A stretch of 64,000 nt of DNA from JAMZMI01 sp964353015 (GCA_964353015.1 CAYGUA010000009.1:101030-165029), one strand, 5' to 3'; numbered from the stretch's first letter, positions 33,301 through 42,575 are shown. Numbers and translations: made by a program. Notes: generated by a model not told the origin, from the letters alone.

Positions 33301-35892
33301 CGTGGTGGTGACACGAATAATGATGGGAACGGCACTGTGCCAATTGCAGGTGATTGGGGTGGAATTGACACCTACACTTCATCTGTGCAATCAGTATTCG
33401 ACTACTGCGAATTCAGATATGGAAGAAATTCAACTCAGGCTGGATTCCCATATTATGAAGCATATGATAGATCTGCGCACATCACCTCGGTGAATAATGC
33501 CACAAAAATCACAAATAGCTTGATCCAACTAAATTCAGCAAATGCCATTGGTATCTACGGCACCTCTACTGCTACTATTGAAAATAACAAAATTGAAAAT
33601 ATCTGCACGACCTGTACTCCTGTTCATATGAGTATGTTCGCTAATCCTACTATGTCAGGAAACACAGTAGAAAACATAGGATATTTTGCCATAGGCATCA
33701 GAAACGAAACCTTTACTCAATCAGGAACATTCCCATTTAGAAGCTTTGCTGGTGTAGATAACATTACTTACGTTATAGATCAACTTACAGTATCGTCGGG
33801 CACACATATTACAATTCCGGCTGGAATGATTTTCAAATCATCGTCCTACGATGCGTTGACCATTGAAGGCCAAATTTCTATTTCAGGCACTGAAGCTGAA
33901 CCAGTTATTTTTACCTCGATCGATGACGATGAATATGGACGACCACTTGATACTCAAAATAATGGTTTGACCAATCCGACTATTAACCCATATTATAACT
34001 GGATCATTATGAAAAATATAAGTGATGATGCAAGTGTGATAGATCATGCAATATTCAGATATAGACAAAATGCTATTTCGCTCATTTCTGCCTCACCGAC
34101 TATTTCTAATAATAAATTTGAATACTGCACATTTGGTATCAACTCAAGTGGACTATCTGAACCAGATGTATTGAATAATACTTTTAAAGACTTGCAAAGA
34201 GCTCCATACATCACTTCATTGGTAGCATGGCCGACAACATTAAGTGGTAACGTAATCGAAGGAACCACCTGGAAAGGAATTCAAATCCAGGATGAAACAT
34301 TAACACAAGATACTACCCTGGTCAAAAGAGCATTCGCTGGTGTTAACAACATCCCTTATATATTCCATATTTATACTGTTGGAACTGGGGTTAAAATGAG
34401 CATTGATCCAGGTGTTGTACTAAAATTTGTGGGTTATTACACCTATGCCGGCGGTGCTTCATATATGAATATAAAAGGGGCATTAGCCGCAGCGGGAGGA
34501 TATGATGCTGATAGTACGATTATATTCACAAGCATTTTAGATGATTTCCATGGAGGTCGCACCTATTCAAGTAAAACTCCGGATCAATATGCGGCTAACT
34601 GGCAAGGAATTACATTCGAAAACGAATCTTCTGATAGTGAATCCATTCTTAAACACACAGTAGTGAAAAAAGCAAGTGTTGGAGTAAGACTAAATAGTGC
34701 AAGCCCAACCTTTGAAAATGTTTCCTTTCAAGAAAATCGTAATTGGGGTCTCCAAATTACTGGAGCATCAAATCCTTCAATCTCTTCTTGTGACTTTTTG
34801 GACAATGGCTATGACACGAATTATTATGGTTCATTAGAAAATACCGGAAGCTTTCAGGTGAATGCACAATCGTGTTGGTGGGGAGATAATTCCGGACCAA
34901 AACATGCAACATTAAATCCTACAGGACTGGGAAACATGATTTCTGGAGATGTAATATTTGATCCATGGGCAACTAACAATTCACTTAATCCGAGAACAGG
35001 AGATATCAGTTTAAATGGACATGTATCAGCATATGATGCCGCATTAGGTTTACAAGCTGTAGCGCAAATCATTTCACTAAATAGCCGACAGCTGATTGCT
35101 GGTGATGCATCAGGAAATGATGAAGTCAGTGCAATGGATGCTTCATATATCCTTCAATACAGTGCGGGGATGATTAGTTATTTTCCTGCAGAAGCGGAAA
35201 ACAGAAGAATTCAGGAAAATTGGGCTACTACTTTCTCAAATATAAAAGTAAGCCTACCTGATGTGGAAATTGATGAACAAACATCATTAATAGAATTACC
35301 AATAAGCATAAATAATGTAAATGAATTGTATGCTTTCGAAACTGTGCTCAAAATTGATGAAGCGTTTGATTTTGTAGGTTTTGAACAAACTGGATGGAAT
35401 GAAACTAAAGTGACGACCAATTTCATAGCTGCTAAAAATGAGCTTCATATTGCATTTGCTGGTGCATCTCCAAAACGAAACGACACAAATCTGGGAACAA
35501 TCATGCTGCAAGCCAATACGGTTATAACCAAACCTGAAATGTCTGTCACTTTCGAACGATTGATAGGAAATGAAACTAACGTTCTTGCGAATAGTCGCTC
35601 GTCAATAATCAAAGCTCCTTTCAATATTTTAGCTAATGAGTCAGACCAGGTATTTGATATTTATCCTAATCCAGCTTCAGATTATTTAGACTTTAATTTT
35701 AAACAGGGAGAAACTCATCACAGCATATCTCTCCTTGATGTCTCTGGAAAAGTCATAACACAATTTGACTTAATAAATCAAAGCAAATTCAGACTTACAT
35801 TGAACTCGTTAAATCTGAAAAACGGAATCTATATTATCAAAATTGATACTGATGAAAAATCTATAGAAAAGAGAATTGTAATCAATCAATAA
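30388..35892 (+). CDS. giant T9SS-exported beta-helix protein with dockerin-like and cohesin-like domains
   Basis: The protein of 1834 residues has a signal peptide (1-21, cut near NYGQ|T). Residues 22-1530 hold about seven modules of roughly 200 residues. Each begins with a NI-Y-I strand, a GAxLTIxPGVVxKF block and a VIFTSxxDD Asp/Gly/Asn turn, followed by right-handed beta-helix (pectate-lyase-like) coils. Residues 1536-1597 form a dockerin-like pair of Ca-loops (D1539-S-N-S-D and D1573-S-N-S-D at loop positions 1,3,5,9,12). A cohesin-like beta domain follows (about 1626-1735), and a type A T9SS sorting domain (FDIYPNPASDYL, about 1755-1834). It is probably displayed on or released from the cell surface. 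No catalytic residues were identified. The next gene, 27 bases on, encodes a multi-cohesin partner. Confidence 0.85.
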   Translation: MKITSSFFAFALLLCFFQNYGQTSVGGSISANTTWSLSNSPYTVTSSVSVASGAILTIESGVEVKFNSNTNLTIQPTSSLTANNVIFTSSQPSPNEGDWQGLSANGNITLTGCQILYARDGISVNDADITLTNTSILNSSEDGIYAVNNTTDGTNTINADNLTITGTGSGYRGIYAEKTILNITNSSISDVGTYAVYLNGIRSGNESIITGESSISNTTLSNGSSAGIHVINSAKLSLAGNTISNNGYAISYGSSSDITFPTSNTFTANSFQAINYTSSTITTDMTLDAAGIPYKFGNVEVQPDVHFTINPGVIIKFTFATTLSIKGKLTADGTPSLPITFTSYSDDNTFGDTNANGSNNDANAEAWVGIIFQSTSDPTSIIDNAIIRWAKYTTNCAGIICKAASPVLTNNTISNSYFGARFEGDSNPTFTGNTIGSSSVTPISMSFEADPIFSNNAFSTSDNEYDAIGLIGGTSTANATIIKRDFTDVPNITYVLLESITVPSGRTLSIESGVVIKALSGQYLNIEGTLTSPGNESESVVFTSVNDDNFGNPNDTRNDGNNVIPIKGNFGGIYFAPTSGTSSLDYTLIKFANYTGDFDPITNSNQPYNSAIAINSADISISNSRITDCDFGITFRNSDATVTNNEFVNTTSAPFRMSLSSNPVFSNNNYNSVGWKGISILPELVTYTASLDKRDVAGIINTTYINEGFTIANGANLTINAGLVIKSKPYVSIYVNGGLKVNGTANEPVIFTALADDNAGASAILTNNDTEGNGNATDPNTTKWGGIIYTAESDDSFSGIDHAEFLYGGGQSYDNGIYLYAPIGFNNASAPLSNIEILYSQYYGLYLNNYSNPIIDQVLIQSSAQDPIALSFFSNPVFSNMTFDANGSNGLKLIETTLSSNATVIKRNIAGINNIAYILGNLEINSGAILTVNPGVVFKLPNSNLNVYEGAIKAIGTPSEKIIFTSVKDDSRGGDTNNDGNGTVPIAGDWGGIDTYTSSVQSVFDYCEFRYGRNSTQAGFPYYEAYDRSAHITSVNNATKITNSLIQLNSANAIGIYGTSTATIENNKIENICTTCTPVHMSMFANPTMSGNTVENIGYFAIGIRNETFTQSGTFPFRSFAGVDNITYVIDQLTVSSGTHITIPAGMIFKSSSYDALTIEGQISISGTEAEPVIFTSIDDDEYGRPLDTQNNGLTNPTINPYYNWIIMKNISDDASVIDHAIFRYRQNAISLISASPTISNNKFEYCTFGINSSGLSEPDVLNNTFKDLQRAPYITSLVAWPTTLSGNVIEGTTWKGIQIQDETLTQDTTLVKRAFAGVNNIPYIFHIYTVGTGVKMSIDPGVVLKFVGYYTYAGGASYMNIKGALAAAGGYDADSTIIFTSILDDFHGGRTYSSKTPDQYAANWQGITFENESSDSESILKHTVVKKASVGVRLNSASPTFENVSFQENRNWGLQITGASNPSISSCDFLDNGYDTNYYGSLENTGSFQVNAQSCWWGDNSGPKHATLNPTGLGNMISGDVIFDPWATNNSLNPRTGDISLNGHVSAYDAALGLQAVAQIISLNSRQLIAGDASGNDEVSAMDASYILQYSAGMISYFPAEAENRRIQENWATTFSNIKVSLPDVEIDEQTSLIELPISINNVNELYAFETVLKIDEAFDFVGFEQTGWNETKVTTNFIAAKNELHIAFAGASPKRNDTNLGTIMLQANTVITKPEMSVTFERLIGNETNVLANSRSSIIKAPFNILANESDQVFDIYPNPASDYLDFNFKQGETHHSISLLDVSGKVITQFDLINQSKFRLTLNSLNLKNGIYIIKIDTDEKSIEKRIVINQ

Positions 35893-35919
35893 TAGCTCTT
35901 AAAGCTAAAAACCAGAATT

Positions 35920-38900
35920 ATGAAAACAGTTAAAATTACAATACTGAGCCTGGTGTATTGGTTGATACTTTCAGCAATTCAACCTATCTACGCTCAGGTC
36001 ACAGCAATTAATCTAGAAGGTACTCGTGATCAATCAGGTATAGAGGGAGAGCTCGTAACTGTTCCTTTGATACTTGATACAGAGGGAATCGGATCAGAAA
36101 ATATTCTTGCATTCAGATTAGAAATTACTTCAACTGCAAATCTCAATATCAGTTCTTTCTCAATTGAAAACACGATGATTTCTTCATGGAGTCACAACAT
36201 CAATGAGATAAGCCAAACGGAGTTCATTTTCACTGCGGCTGGAACATCGCCCATTTCTTTGGACTCTGGCGCGCTTCTTTGGATCACTTATGAACTACAA
36301 GAGGTTTCTGGAAACACAAGTGGCTCATATAATTTGAAGACAGCAGGCAATAACTATTTTAATGAAGGTGGGTATCAAATTACCATGGATTATGGCAGCA
36401 TTTCCATCATTAACAAACCATCTCTTAATGTCTATGTAAGCCAAAGTCAGGTGCTAAAGGGTGATTCAACACTAATCAACGTATCAGGTGGAACATCACC
36501 ATATACTTTTTCAGTTAGTGATACCGATATCGGTGAGATTACTTCAGACAACTATTTAAAAGCGCTTGCTCCCGGATTAACAACCGTAATAGCGACGGAT
36601 GCCAATGGACTTACTGGAGAAACTAACTCCATTGATATCAGAGGTTTTAGATTGTCAGCGACATGGCCAGAAGAAGATATCTGGGAAAATGATACCGTAT
36701 GGATTTCGGTAAATACCACGGATCTAACAAACCTTAATGTGATTTCAGGTAGTTATCGATTCTATCTTTCAAATGCTGATATTTTAGAATTCGATATCAC
36801 AAATACGTTATTGGAAAACGCAAGTTTGGAATTCAATAAGGTTGAAGGAAGTCCGTATAACGAGTTTAAAGTTGCATTTGCAAGCGGAAATATTATTAAC
36901 AATGAAGGGCCTTTACTTAATCTGCGAATCGCTTTCAAAAAGGGGACATCTTATTCCAGTATTAGTTTTCCAGACGATATAGTCTTCAATGAAAACTTAA
37001 AAGGTGCTTTTGAAAACACATCAAAATCAGTTTCTCTGCTCCCAATTCCTTCAATCAATCCAACTGTAGGAATACCAAATCCAATTTTACCCGGAACTGA
37101 AATTCAATTTCAAGCTACCAATGGAATTGCTCCATATTCTTGGAGTCTATCAAATCCAGAAGTAGGAAGCATCTCTGAATCCGGGTTATTTATTGCTAAT
37201 GTTTCAGGTAAAACCAAAATAATCGCCACAGATGCAGTTGGTGGTATAGGGCAATACCAAACCACATTGGATGTACTTGATGGGTCCCTTGAAATTGCTT
37301 CCGAAATTGCAGTATTTGGATCCGAGCATTTACTTCCTGTCAATATTTCGGCGCTTCCAGATACAAGAGGCTTCTCTGCATTCGAAATGAAAATAGCACT
37401 TGACACTTCAGTGATTACCTTCATGGAAGTCGTAAAAACCGGAAGCTTAACTACTGATTTCACCCTAATTTCGAACAATATTGATCCCAAAAAAATCATT
37501 ATTGCAGCGGCATCAGAATCAAATGTTAACGAAGCAGGTGTCCTTTTCTATTTAAAAATTAAACTCAAAGACAACTTCGCAAGTGGCACCACATATCTCA
37601 ACCTTTCTGATGTGAAATTCAATGAAGGTTTACCTACATTATTTATTAAAAACGGTTCCGTAACTCCAGGAGATCCACCACCAGTTGCCGGTGATAATAC
37701 GATTACACTTGATGAGGATATGACATATTCCTTTAAGGAATCTGATTTCATATACAGCCAATCGCAAGGCAATGCATTTACACGTATTAGAATCCTTACT
37801 TTACCGAATGATGGTTTACTCAAAATCAATGGCAACAACGCCACCATTGGAAGCGAGATAAATGTTTCAAATTTCAATAATTTGACATTCGTACCAAATA
37901 CCAATATTTTCGGATTAAACCTGACTTCATTCAATGTAAAAGTGGGTGATGCCAACAACTTTAGCAACAACGAAGGCACAATAACTATCTCTATAAATGG
38001 GGTCAATGATGCTCCTGTATTTAGTTTAAGCGCAGATACTGTTGAGGTTCTAAAGGATTTCGCCACAATAGAAACAATCGAGGTTGCTGCCTCAAACGTG
38101 GTTGGCGAAGAATCTGAAGTTTATAGCTATAGTTTAAATCCAACAACTGTGGATTTCGCAAATATTACATTTGATTCGAATAGCGGGCTCACTCAAATCA
38201 GTGCTGTGGTTGGTGGTCTTGGTGTTCAGAAATTCATTTTAGAAGCCAATGATGGCCAATCTTTAAATAATATCGCCATTGATTCATTTGTGTTAATTGT
38301 GACTAAAATCAATGAGGCGCCTTTGATTTCTAATCAGACTTTTTATATCGATGAAAATCGAATTAACGGCACTTTTGTAGGTACCATTGCAGCTTCCGAC
38401 CCAGACAATAATTCACTTTCTTTTTCTATAGTTTCAGGAAATGAAACAGGGGCATTCAGTTTATCTGATTTGGGGAATCTTGCGGTTGCCGATCAAGCAC
38501 AGCTCGATTTTGAAACTAATCCAACTTTTTCATTGCTTGTTGCTGTTTCAGATGGAAAACTGAGCACAAATGCAATTGTCACTATCCAGCTTAATGATAT
38601 TGACGAAACAGTTAACCAGGCTCCACAACTACTAGATCAGACTTTTTCTATCGATGAAAATAGCGCGAACGGAACTGCAGTAGGAACTGTAGCAGCCAGT
38701 GATCCCGAGAATGATGTCCTCTCCTACACGATAACTGCCGGAAATGAACTAGATGGTTTTACAATCAATGCCTCTTCTGGACAAATTACTGTTGCTGATC
38801 AAGCACAACTCNNNNNNNNNNNNNNNNNNNNNNNNNNNNNNNNNNNNNNNNNNNNNNNNNNNNNNNNNNNNNNNNNNNNNNNNNNNNNNNNNNNNNNNNN

Positions 38901-39768
38901 NNNNNNNNNNNCTCCTGTCATTTCTGATCAGACTTTTTCTATCGATGAAAATAGTGCGAACGGAACGGCAGTAGGCACTGTAGCAGCCAGTGATCCTGAG
39001 AATGATGTCCTCTCCTACACTTTTTCTGCAGGAAATGAACTAGGTGCTTTTACAATCAATGCCTCTTCTGGACAAATTACTGTTGCTGATCAAGCACAAC
39101 TCGATTTTGAAACAAATCCAAGTTTCAGTTTGATAATTGAAGTTTCAGATGGTTTTCTCACTGCATCAGCTACCATCACTATCAATCTCAATGATGTCAA
39201 TGAAACAGTAAATCAAGCTCCTGTCATTTCTGATCAGACTTTTTCTATCGATGAAAATAGTGCGAACGGAACTGTAGTAGGAAATGTCCAGGCTAGCGAT
39301 CCTGACGGTGACATCCTCACTTATTCCATAAGTGCAGGAAACAGTTTAGGTGCTTTTGCAATTAATACATTATCGGGAGAGATTACTGTTGCTGATGAAT
39401 CCAAGCTCGATTTTGAAACCAATCCGACATTTAATCTTGCGATTGAAGTGACAGATGGATTATTAAAAGCTACAGCCATCATTACAATTCGAATAAATGA
39501 TTTAAATGAAAATGAACTCAGTCTTCATGATGCAATAAAAATTAATGCTTATCCTAATCCTGTTATAAATCAATTACGATTGGATGTTGGTGCAGAACTC
39601 GTAGGGTTTCAGGTACAAATCGTTGGAATGTCTGGAGTGATTTTGAAATCCACCAAATTAGAAAAAGAAAATTATTTGAATTTGGCTTCCTTCCCTGCTG
39701 GTGTATATCTAGTGAGAATAGATGCAGGGGGTCAAATTATTCAACATAAAATAACCAAGATGGATTGA
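35920..39768 (+). CDS. T9SS-exported cohesin-like/cadherin-like repeat protein (contains assembly gap)
   Basis: The frame gives 1282 residues, including 34 unknown ones from the N gap. It has a signal peptide (1-26, IYAQ|V), three cohesin-like regions (about 27-165, 246-372, 451-588) separated by Ig-like BIG2-type domains, a cadherin-like domain and an Ig-like domain (about 589-800), then four cadherin-like repeats starting near residues 800, 901, 998 and 1100 (ADPxxxxLxY and LDFETNP motifs), and a C-terminal T9SS sorting domain (about 1207-1282, INAYPNPVINQL). Repeats 2, 3 and 4 are very similar at DNA level. The protein is likely a calcium-dependent surface adhesin or scaffold. It is cotranscribed with the dockerin-bearing beta-helix protein. 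Its true length is unknown because of the gap. Confidence 0.85.
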   Translation: MKTVKITILSLVYWLILSAIQPIYAQVTAINLEGTRDQSGIEGELVTVPLILDTEGIGSENILAFRLEITSTANLNISSFSIENTMISSWSHNINEISQTEFIFTAAGTSPISLDSGALLWITYELQEVSGNTSGSYNLKTAGNNYFNEGGYQITMDYGSISIINKPSLNVYVSQSQVLKGDSTLINVSGGTSPYTFSVSDTDIGEITSDNYLKALAPGLTTVIATDANGLTGETNSIDIRGFRLSATWPEEDIWENDTVWISVNTTDLTNLNVISGSYRFYLSNADILEFDITNTLLENASLEFNKVEGSPYNEFKVAFASGNIINNEGPLLNLRIAFKKGTSYSSISFPDDIVFNENLKGAFENTSKSVSLLPIPSINPTVGIPNPILPGTEIQFQATNGIAPYSWSLSNPEVGSISESGLFIANVSGKTKIIATDAVGGIGQYQTTLDVLDGSLEIASEIAVFGSEHLLPVNISALPDTRGFSAFEMKIALDTSVITFMEVVKTGSLTTDFTLISNNIDPKKIIIAAASESNVNEAGVLFYLKIKLKDNFASGTTYLNLSDVKFNEGLPTLFIKNGSVTPGDPPPVAGDNTITLDEDMTYSFKESDFIYSQSQGNAFTRIRILTLPNDGLLKINGNNATIGSEINVSNFNNLTFVPNTNIFGLNLTSFNVKVGDANNFSNNEGTITISINGVNDAPVFSLSADTVEVLKDFATIETIEVAASNVVGEESEVYSYSLNPTTVDFANITFDSNSGLTQISAVVGGLGVQKFILEANDGQSLNNIAIDSFVLIVTKINEAPLISNQTFYIDENRINGTFVGTIAASDPDNNSLSFSIVSGNETGAFSLSDLGNLAVADQAQLDFETNPTFSLLVAVSDGKLSTNAIVTIQLNDIDETVNQAPQLLDQTFSIDENSANGTAVGTVAASDPENDVLSYTITAGNELDGFTINASSGQITVADQAQLXXXXXXXXXXXXXXXXXXXXXXXXXXXXXXXXXXPVISDQTFSIDENSANGTAVGTVAASDPENDVLSYTFSAGNELGAFTINASSGQITVADQAQLDFETNPSFSLIIEVSDGFLTASATITINLNDVNETVNQAPVISDQTFSIDENSANGTVVGNVQASDPDGDILTYSISAGNSLGAFAINTLSGEITVADESKLDFETNPTFNLAIEVTDGLLKATAIITIRINDLNENELSLHDAIKINAYPNPVINQLRLDVGAELVGFQVQIVGMSGVILKSTKLEKENYLNLASFPAGVYLVRIDAGGQIIQHKITKMD
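38317..39522 (+). repeat. tandem cadherin-like repeats, 303-306 bases each
   Basis: Repeat starts are at 38317, 38620, 38911 and 39217. The spacing is 303, then 291 (across the gap) and 306 bases. Units 2 and 3 are nearly identical outside the gap, and unit 4 shares the first 50 bases, indicating recent duplication or gene conversion. Confidence 0.85.
38812..38911. other. assembly gap (100 Ns) inside the repeat array
   Basis: Exactly 100 Ns, the usual placeholder for a gap of unknown size. It begins inside one copy of the cadherin repeat and ends one base before the CT of the first codon (GCT) of the next. The reading frame happens to continue because 100 Ns plus the two following bases make 34 codons. 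Confidence 0.97.
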
Positions 39769-39806
39769 TTTGCAGAATATATCAATGTACTGATACCTAG
39801 AAAAAA

Positions 39807-39840
39807 GGCCAGAAGATTTCTCTTCTGGCCCTTCTTTTTT
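39807..39840. terminator. bidirectional terminator between T9SS operon and M28 peptidase
   Basis: A perfect 10-bp stem GGCCAGAAGA (39807-39816)/TCTTCTGGCC (39821-39830), with six As before and a T-rich run after it, so it can work on both strands of this convergent pair. Confidence 0.9.
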
Positions 39841-41483
39841 TATTTCAAATCTGCTTCACGTATCGCCTTGAATTCAGATCCTTCTTTCCATTGTGGCCAA
39901 ATATCAGAGTTGGCAAGCTTCCAACCCAGAGCTGAGAAAAGCTCCACATCTTGCTGCATTCCGGCAAGTTTCCAATCTGTTTCATCAAGTTTAAATTCGT
40001 CTGCAGGTCTATGATATGCAATCGCTGTGTAAGCTTCTAATGTTTCTTTAGCATATTGTATTCCCCCATTCACAGCATCATAAGATCCATAAGAATAGCT
40101 AGCCGGAATACCAACTTTAGCAAACTGAAAATGATCAGATCGGAAAAAATATCCTTTCTCAGGCGTTGGATCAGCCAACACATATCTGTTCTGAGCTTTA
40201 GCAATTTCTTCCGCCATTTCATCTAAATCAGATTGACCATAGCCAATTATCGTGAGGTCTTTCATCAACCCCATGTAATACAATCCATCCATATTGATAT
40301 TGGCTACAGTCTTTGATGTTGGGTAAATCGGATTTTCAGCATAATATTTTGATCCTAATAAGCCTTGTTCCTCTGCTGTTACAGCTAGAAATACAATGGT
40401 TCTTTTAGGTTTGACATCCATTTTCATAAAGGCTTCAGCTATAGTCAGGAGGCTGGCAGCTCCAGAGGCATTGTCATGTGCGCCGTTGTAAATTGAATCA
40501 CCATCCACAGCTGGCCCGATTCCTAAATGATCCCAATGTGCAGTGAAAATGATCACTTCTTCAGGCTTTTCTGAGCCTTCAATTTTAGCAATTACATTTT
40601 GCGATACATCGCGTTTGATTCCTTCTGACAGGCCTACAGAAGCAGTAAGCCCAAGACTGAATGGCTTGAAATCTTTGCTTCTTGATTTTTCCACAAAGTT
40701 TTTCATATCCACTCCCGATGCTTCAAATATTTTAATCGCAGCATCACGTGTTACCCATCCTTGTATTGCTGGTTTGAAATTATCTCCAGTTTGATCCAAA
40801 AATAAACTTGCACCAGTCCAACCATTCTGTACTACAGACCATGGATAGCTTGCTGGTGCGGTTTGATGAACAATAAAAATTCCTGCTGCTCCTTGTCTTG
40901 CTGCTTCTTCATATTTATAGGTCCAGCGTCCGTAATATGTCATTGATTGACCTTTGAATAAAGTGCTATCTCCAGAGCCAAATCCAGGATCATTTACGAG
41001 CACGATAACTGTTTTTCCTTTGACATCTATTCCCTCATAATCATTCCATCCATATTCTGGAGCCACGATACCAAATCCAGCAAATACCAACTCAGATGCC
41101 TCGATAGATGAACGCTCCTCAGGCCTTTCCGAAAAGGCAACAAACTCAGTACCCACTTGAAGATTTAATGATTTCCCATTTCCACTGATAATCATTTCCT
41201 GATCAGGTTTTGCATCGAGCTCTACGAGAGGAACAGCCTGAAAATAGCTATCTCCATTTCCCGGACTCAAACCATATCTTTTGAATGCGTCCTCCAGATA
41301 TGCCAATGTTTTTACTTCACCCTCTGTAAATGGTTTTCTTCCTTGAAACTCATCAGAAGCCAATATTTCAATATGTTTGGCAATAGTTAATGTATCAATA
41401 GCTATTGTTCCAGATGATTTTTCCTTTGTAGGCTGGCAAGCAAGAATGCCTGCAAAAAGTAATAGGTAAATGGTGTTTTTCAT
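39840..41483 (-). CDS. M28-family zinc aminopeptidase lipoprotein
   Basis: This 547-residue protein has a lipoprotein signal (LLLFAGILAC, Cys 16) and an M28 peptidase domain with the two-zinc ligands visible: H in FTAHWDHLG, D in YNGAHDNASG, the EE pair in VTAEEQGLLG, D in NINMDGL and H in FFRSDHFQF. A PA-like insert (about 105-250, FAGFGIVAPEYGW) sits before the second half of the catalytic domain. It would release N-terminal amino acids from peptides in the periplasm or outer membrane. Monocistronic; divergent from the propeller lipoprotein. Confidence 0.9.
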   Translation of the reverse strand: MKNTIYLLLFAGILACQPTKEKSSGTIAIDTLTIAKHIEILASDEFQGRKPFTEGEVKTLAYLEDAFKRYGLSPGNGDSYFQAVPLVELDAKPDQEMIISGNGKSLNLQVGTEFVAFSERPEERSSIEASELVFAGFGIVAPEYGWNDYEGIDVKGKTVIVLVNDPGFGSGDSTLFKGQSMTYYGRWTYKYEEAARQGAAGIFIVHQTAPASYPWSVVQNGWTGASLFLDQTGDNFKPAIQGWVTRDAAIKIFEASGVDMKNFVEKSRSKDFKPFSLGLTASVGLSEGIKRDVSQNVIAKIEGSEKPEEVIIFTAHWDHLGIGPAVDGDSIYNGAHDNASGAASLLTIAEAFMKMDVKPKRTIVFLAVTAEEQGLLGSKYYAENPIYPTSKTVANINMDGLYYMGLMKDLTIIGYGQSDLDEMAEEIAKAQNRYVLADPTPEKGYFFRSDHFQFAKVGIPASYSYGSYDAVNGGIQYAKETLEAYTAIAYHRPADEFKLDETDWKLAGMQQDVELFSALGWKLANSDIWPQWKEGSEFKAIREADLK

Positions 41484-41660
41484 GGTTAGGAATTTAATTC
41501 AATAGTCAATTTGATCAAAAACCTTCACATGAAAAACAGATATTAAAGGAATGGTTGAAAATTGGGATAAGAAATTTAAAAGTGCAGCTCGATCAAACAA
41601 TTTCTATAATTGACAGCTTATCTGAGTAAATTCGAACCAAAATCAACCAACACAATCACC

Positions 41661-42554
41661 ATGCAAACAAATTTTTTTAACCTATCATTTTTACTCATTT
41701 GTCTTGTGATCTGGTCATGCCAGCCAAAGAAAGCAAACGAGTCTGAATCGGAGGAAACTGTAACTTCAGTAACTCCCTCACTAACAAAAATTTGGTCAAG
41801 TGACACAACAGTACTCACACCAGAATCTGTCATTTACAATGCGGCAGATAATATCCTTTATGTATCATGTATCGCAGGTGTTCCACCAACTGCCAAAGAC
41901 GGTGATGGTTTCATAGCCAAAATCTCACCTGCAGATGGATCTATTATTGAATTGAATTGGGTCTCTGGAATGGATGCACCTAAAGGAATGGGCATTGTAA
42001 GTGGAAAATTATATGTAACCAACATCGATGAAGTCGTAGAGATAGACATTGCCGAAGGAACTATTTCAAACAGATATGTAGTAGAAGGTGCAACATTCCT
42101 CAACGATATTGATGTTTCCGCTTCAGGAGAGGTATTCATCACGGATATGGGAACCAATAAAATCCATCTTTTGAAGGATGGTGTAATCACAACTGTTCTT
42201 GAAGATGAAAACTTGGGTGGCCCAAATGGATTACTTCATCTTGGTGACAAAATGATGGCTTCCTCTTCTGGTGCAGGTAATTTTTATGAAATCAACACCA
42301 TGGACTGGACTTTCAAAGTTGTTACTGATTCGATTTTTGGAGGTGATGGTGTAGAAAAAACGGGAGATGATTTTCTCGTATCAAGCTGGGGCGGTGAAAT
42401 CTACTACGTAGCAGAAGGTGGATCAAAAACAAAAATGCTTGATACCAAAGGTGTTTCAAACACAGCAGATATCGAGTTTGTAGAATCAACAAGTACCGTT
42501 TACGTTCCAACATTTTTTGGAAATCAGGTGGTCGCTTATAAGCTGACTAAATAA
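41661..42554 (+). CDS. SMP-30/NHL-like beta-propeller lipoprotein
   Basis: The 297-residue protein starts at ATG 41661, which gives a clean lipoprotein signal (LVIWSC, Cys 18); the longer frame from 41610 puts a charged extension before it and was rejected. The mature chain has repeated propeller blades (ESVIYNAADNILYVS, LNDIDVSASGEVFITDMG, GGPNGLLHLGDKMMAS), as in the SMP-30/gluconolactonase-like superfamily. Enzymatic residues are not certain. It is envelope-anchored and ends at a strong terminator. Confidence 0.82.
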   Translation: MQTNFFNLSFLLICLVIWSCQPKKANESESEETVTSVTPSLTKIWSSDTTVLTPESVIYNAADNILYVSCIAGVPPTAKDGDGFIAKISPADGSIIELNWVSGMDAPKGMGIVSGKLYVTNIDEVVEIDIAEGTISNRYVVEGATFLNDIDVSASGEVFITDMGTNKIHLLKDGVITTVLEDENLGGPNGLLHLGDKMMASSSGAGNFYEINTMDWTFKVVTDSIFGGDGVEKTGDDFLVSSWGGEIYYVAEGGSKTKMLDTKGVSNTADIEFVESTSTVYVPTFFGNQVVAYKLTK

Positions 42555-42575
42555 TACCTCCAACAATATCTATTT

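Noticed and set aside
38317..39522. CRISPR-like or satellite repeat array
   Set aside because: Units are 303-306 bases, coding and in frame with cadherin-like protein motifs; no short repeats with unique spacers.
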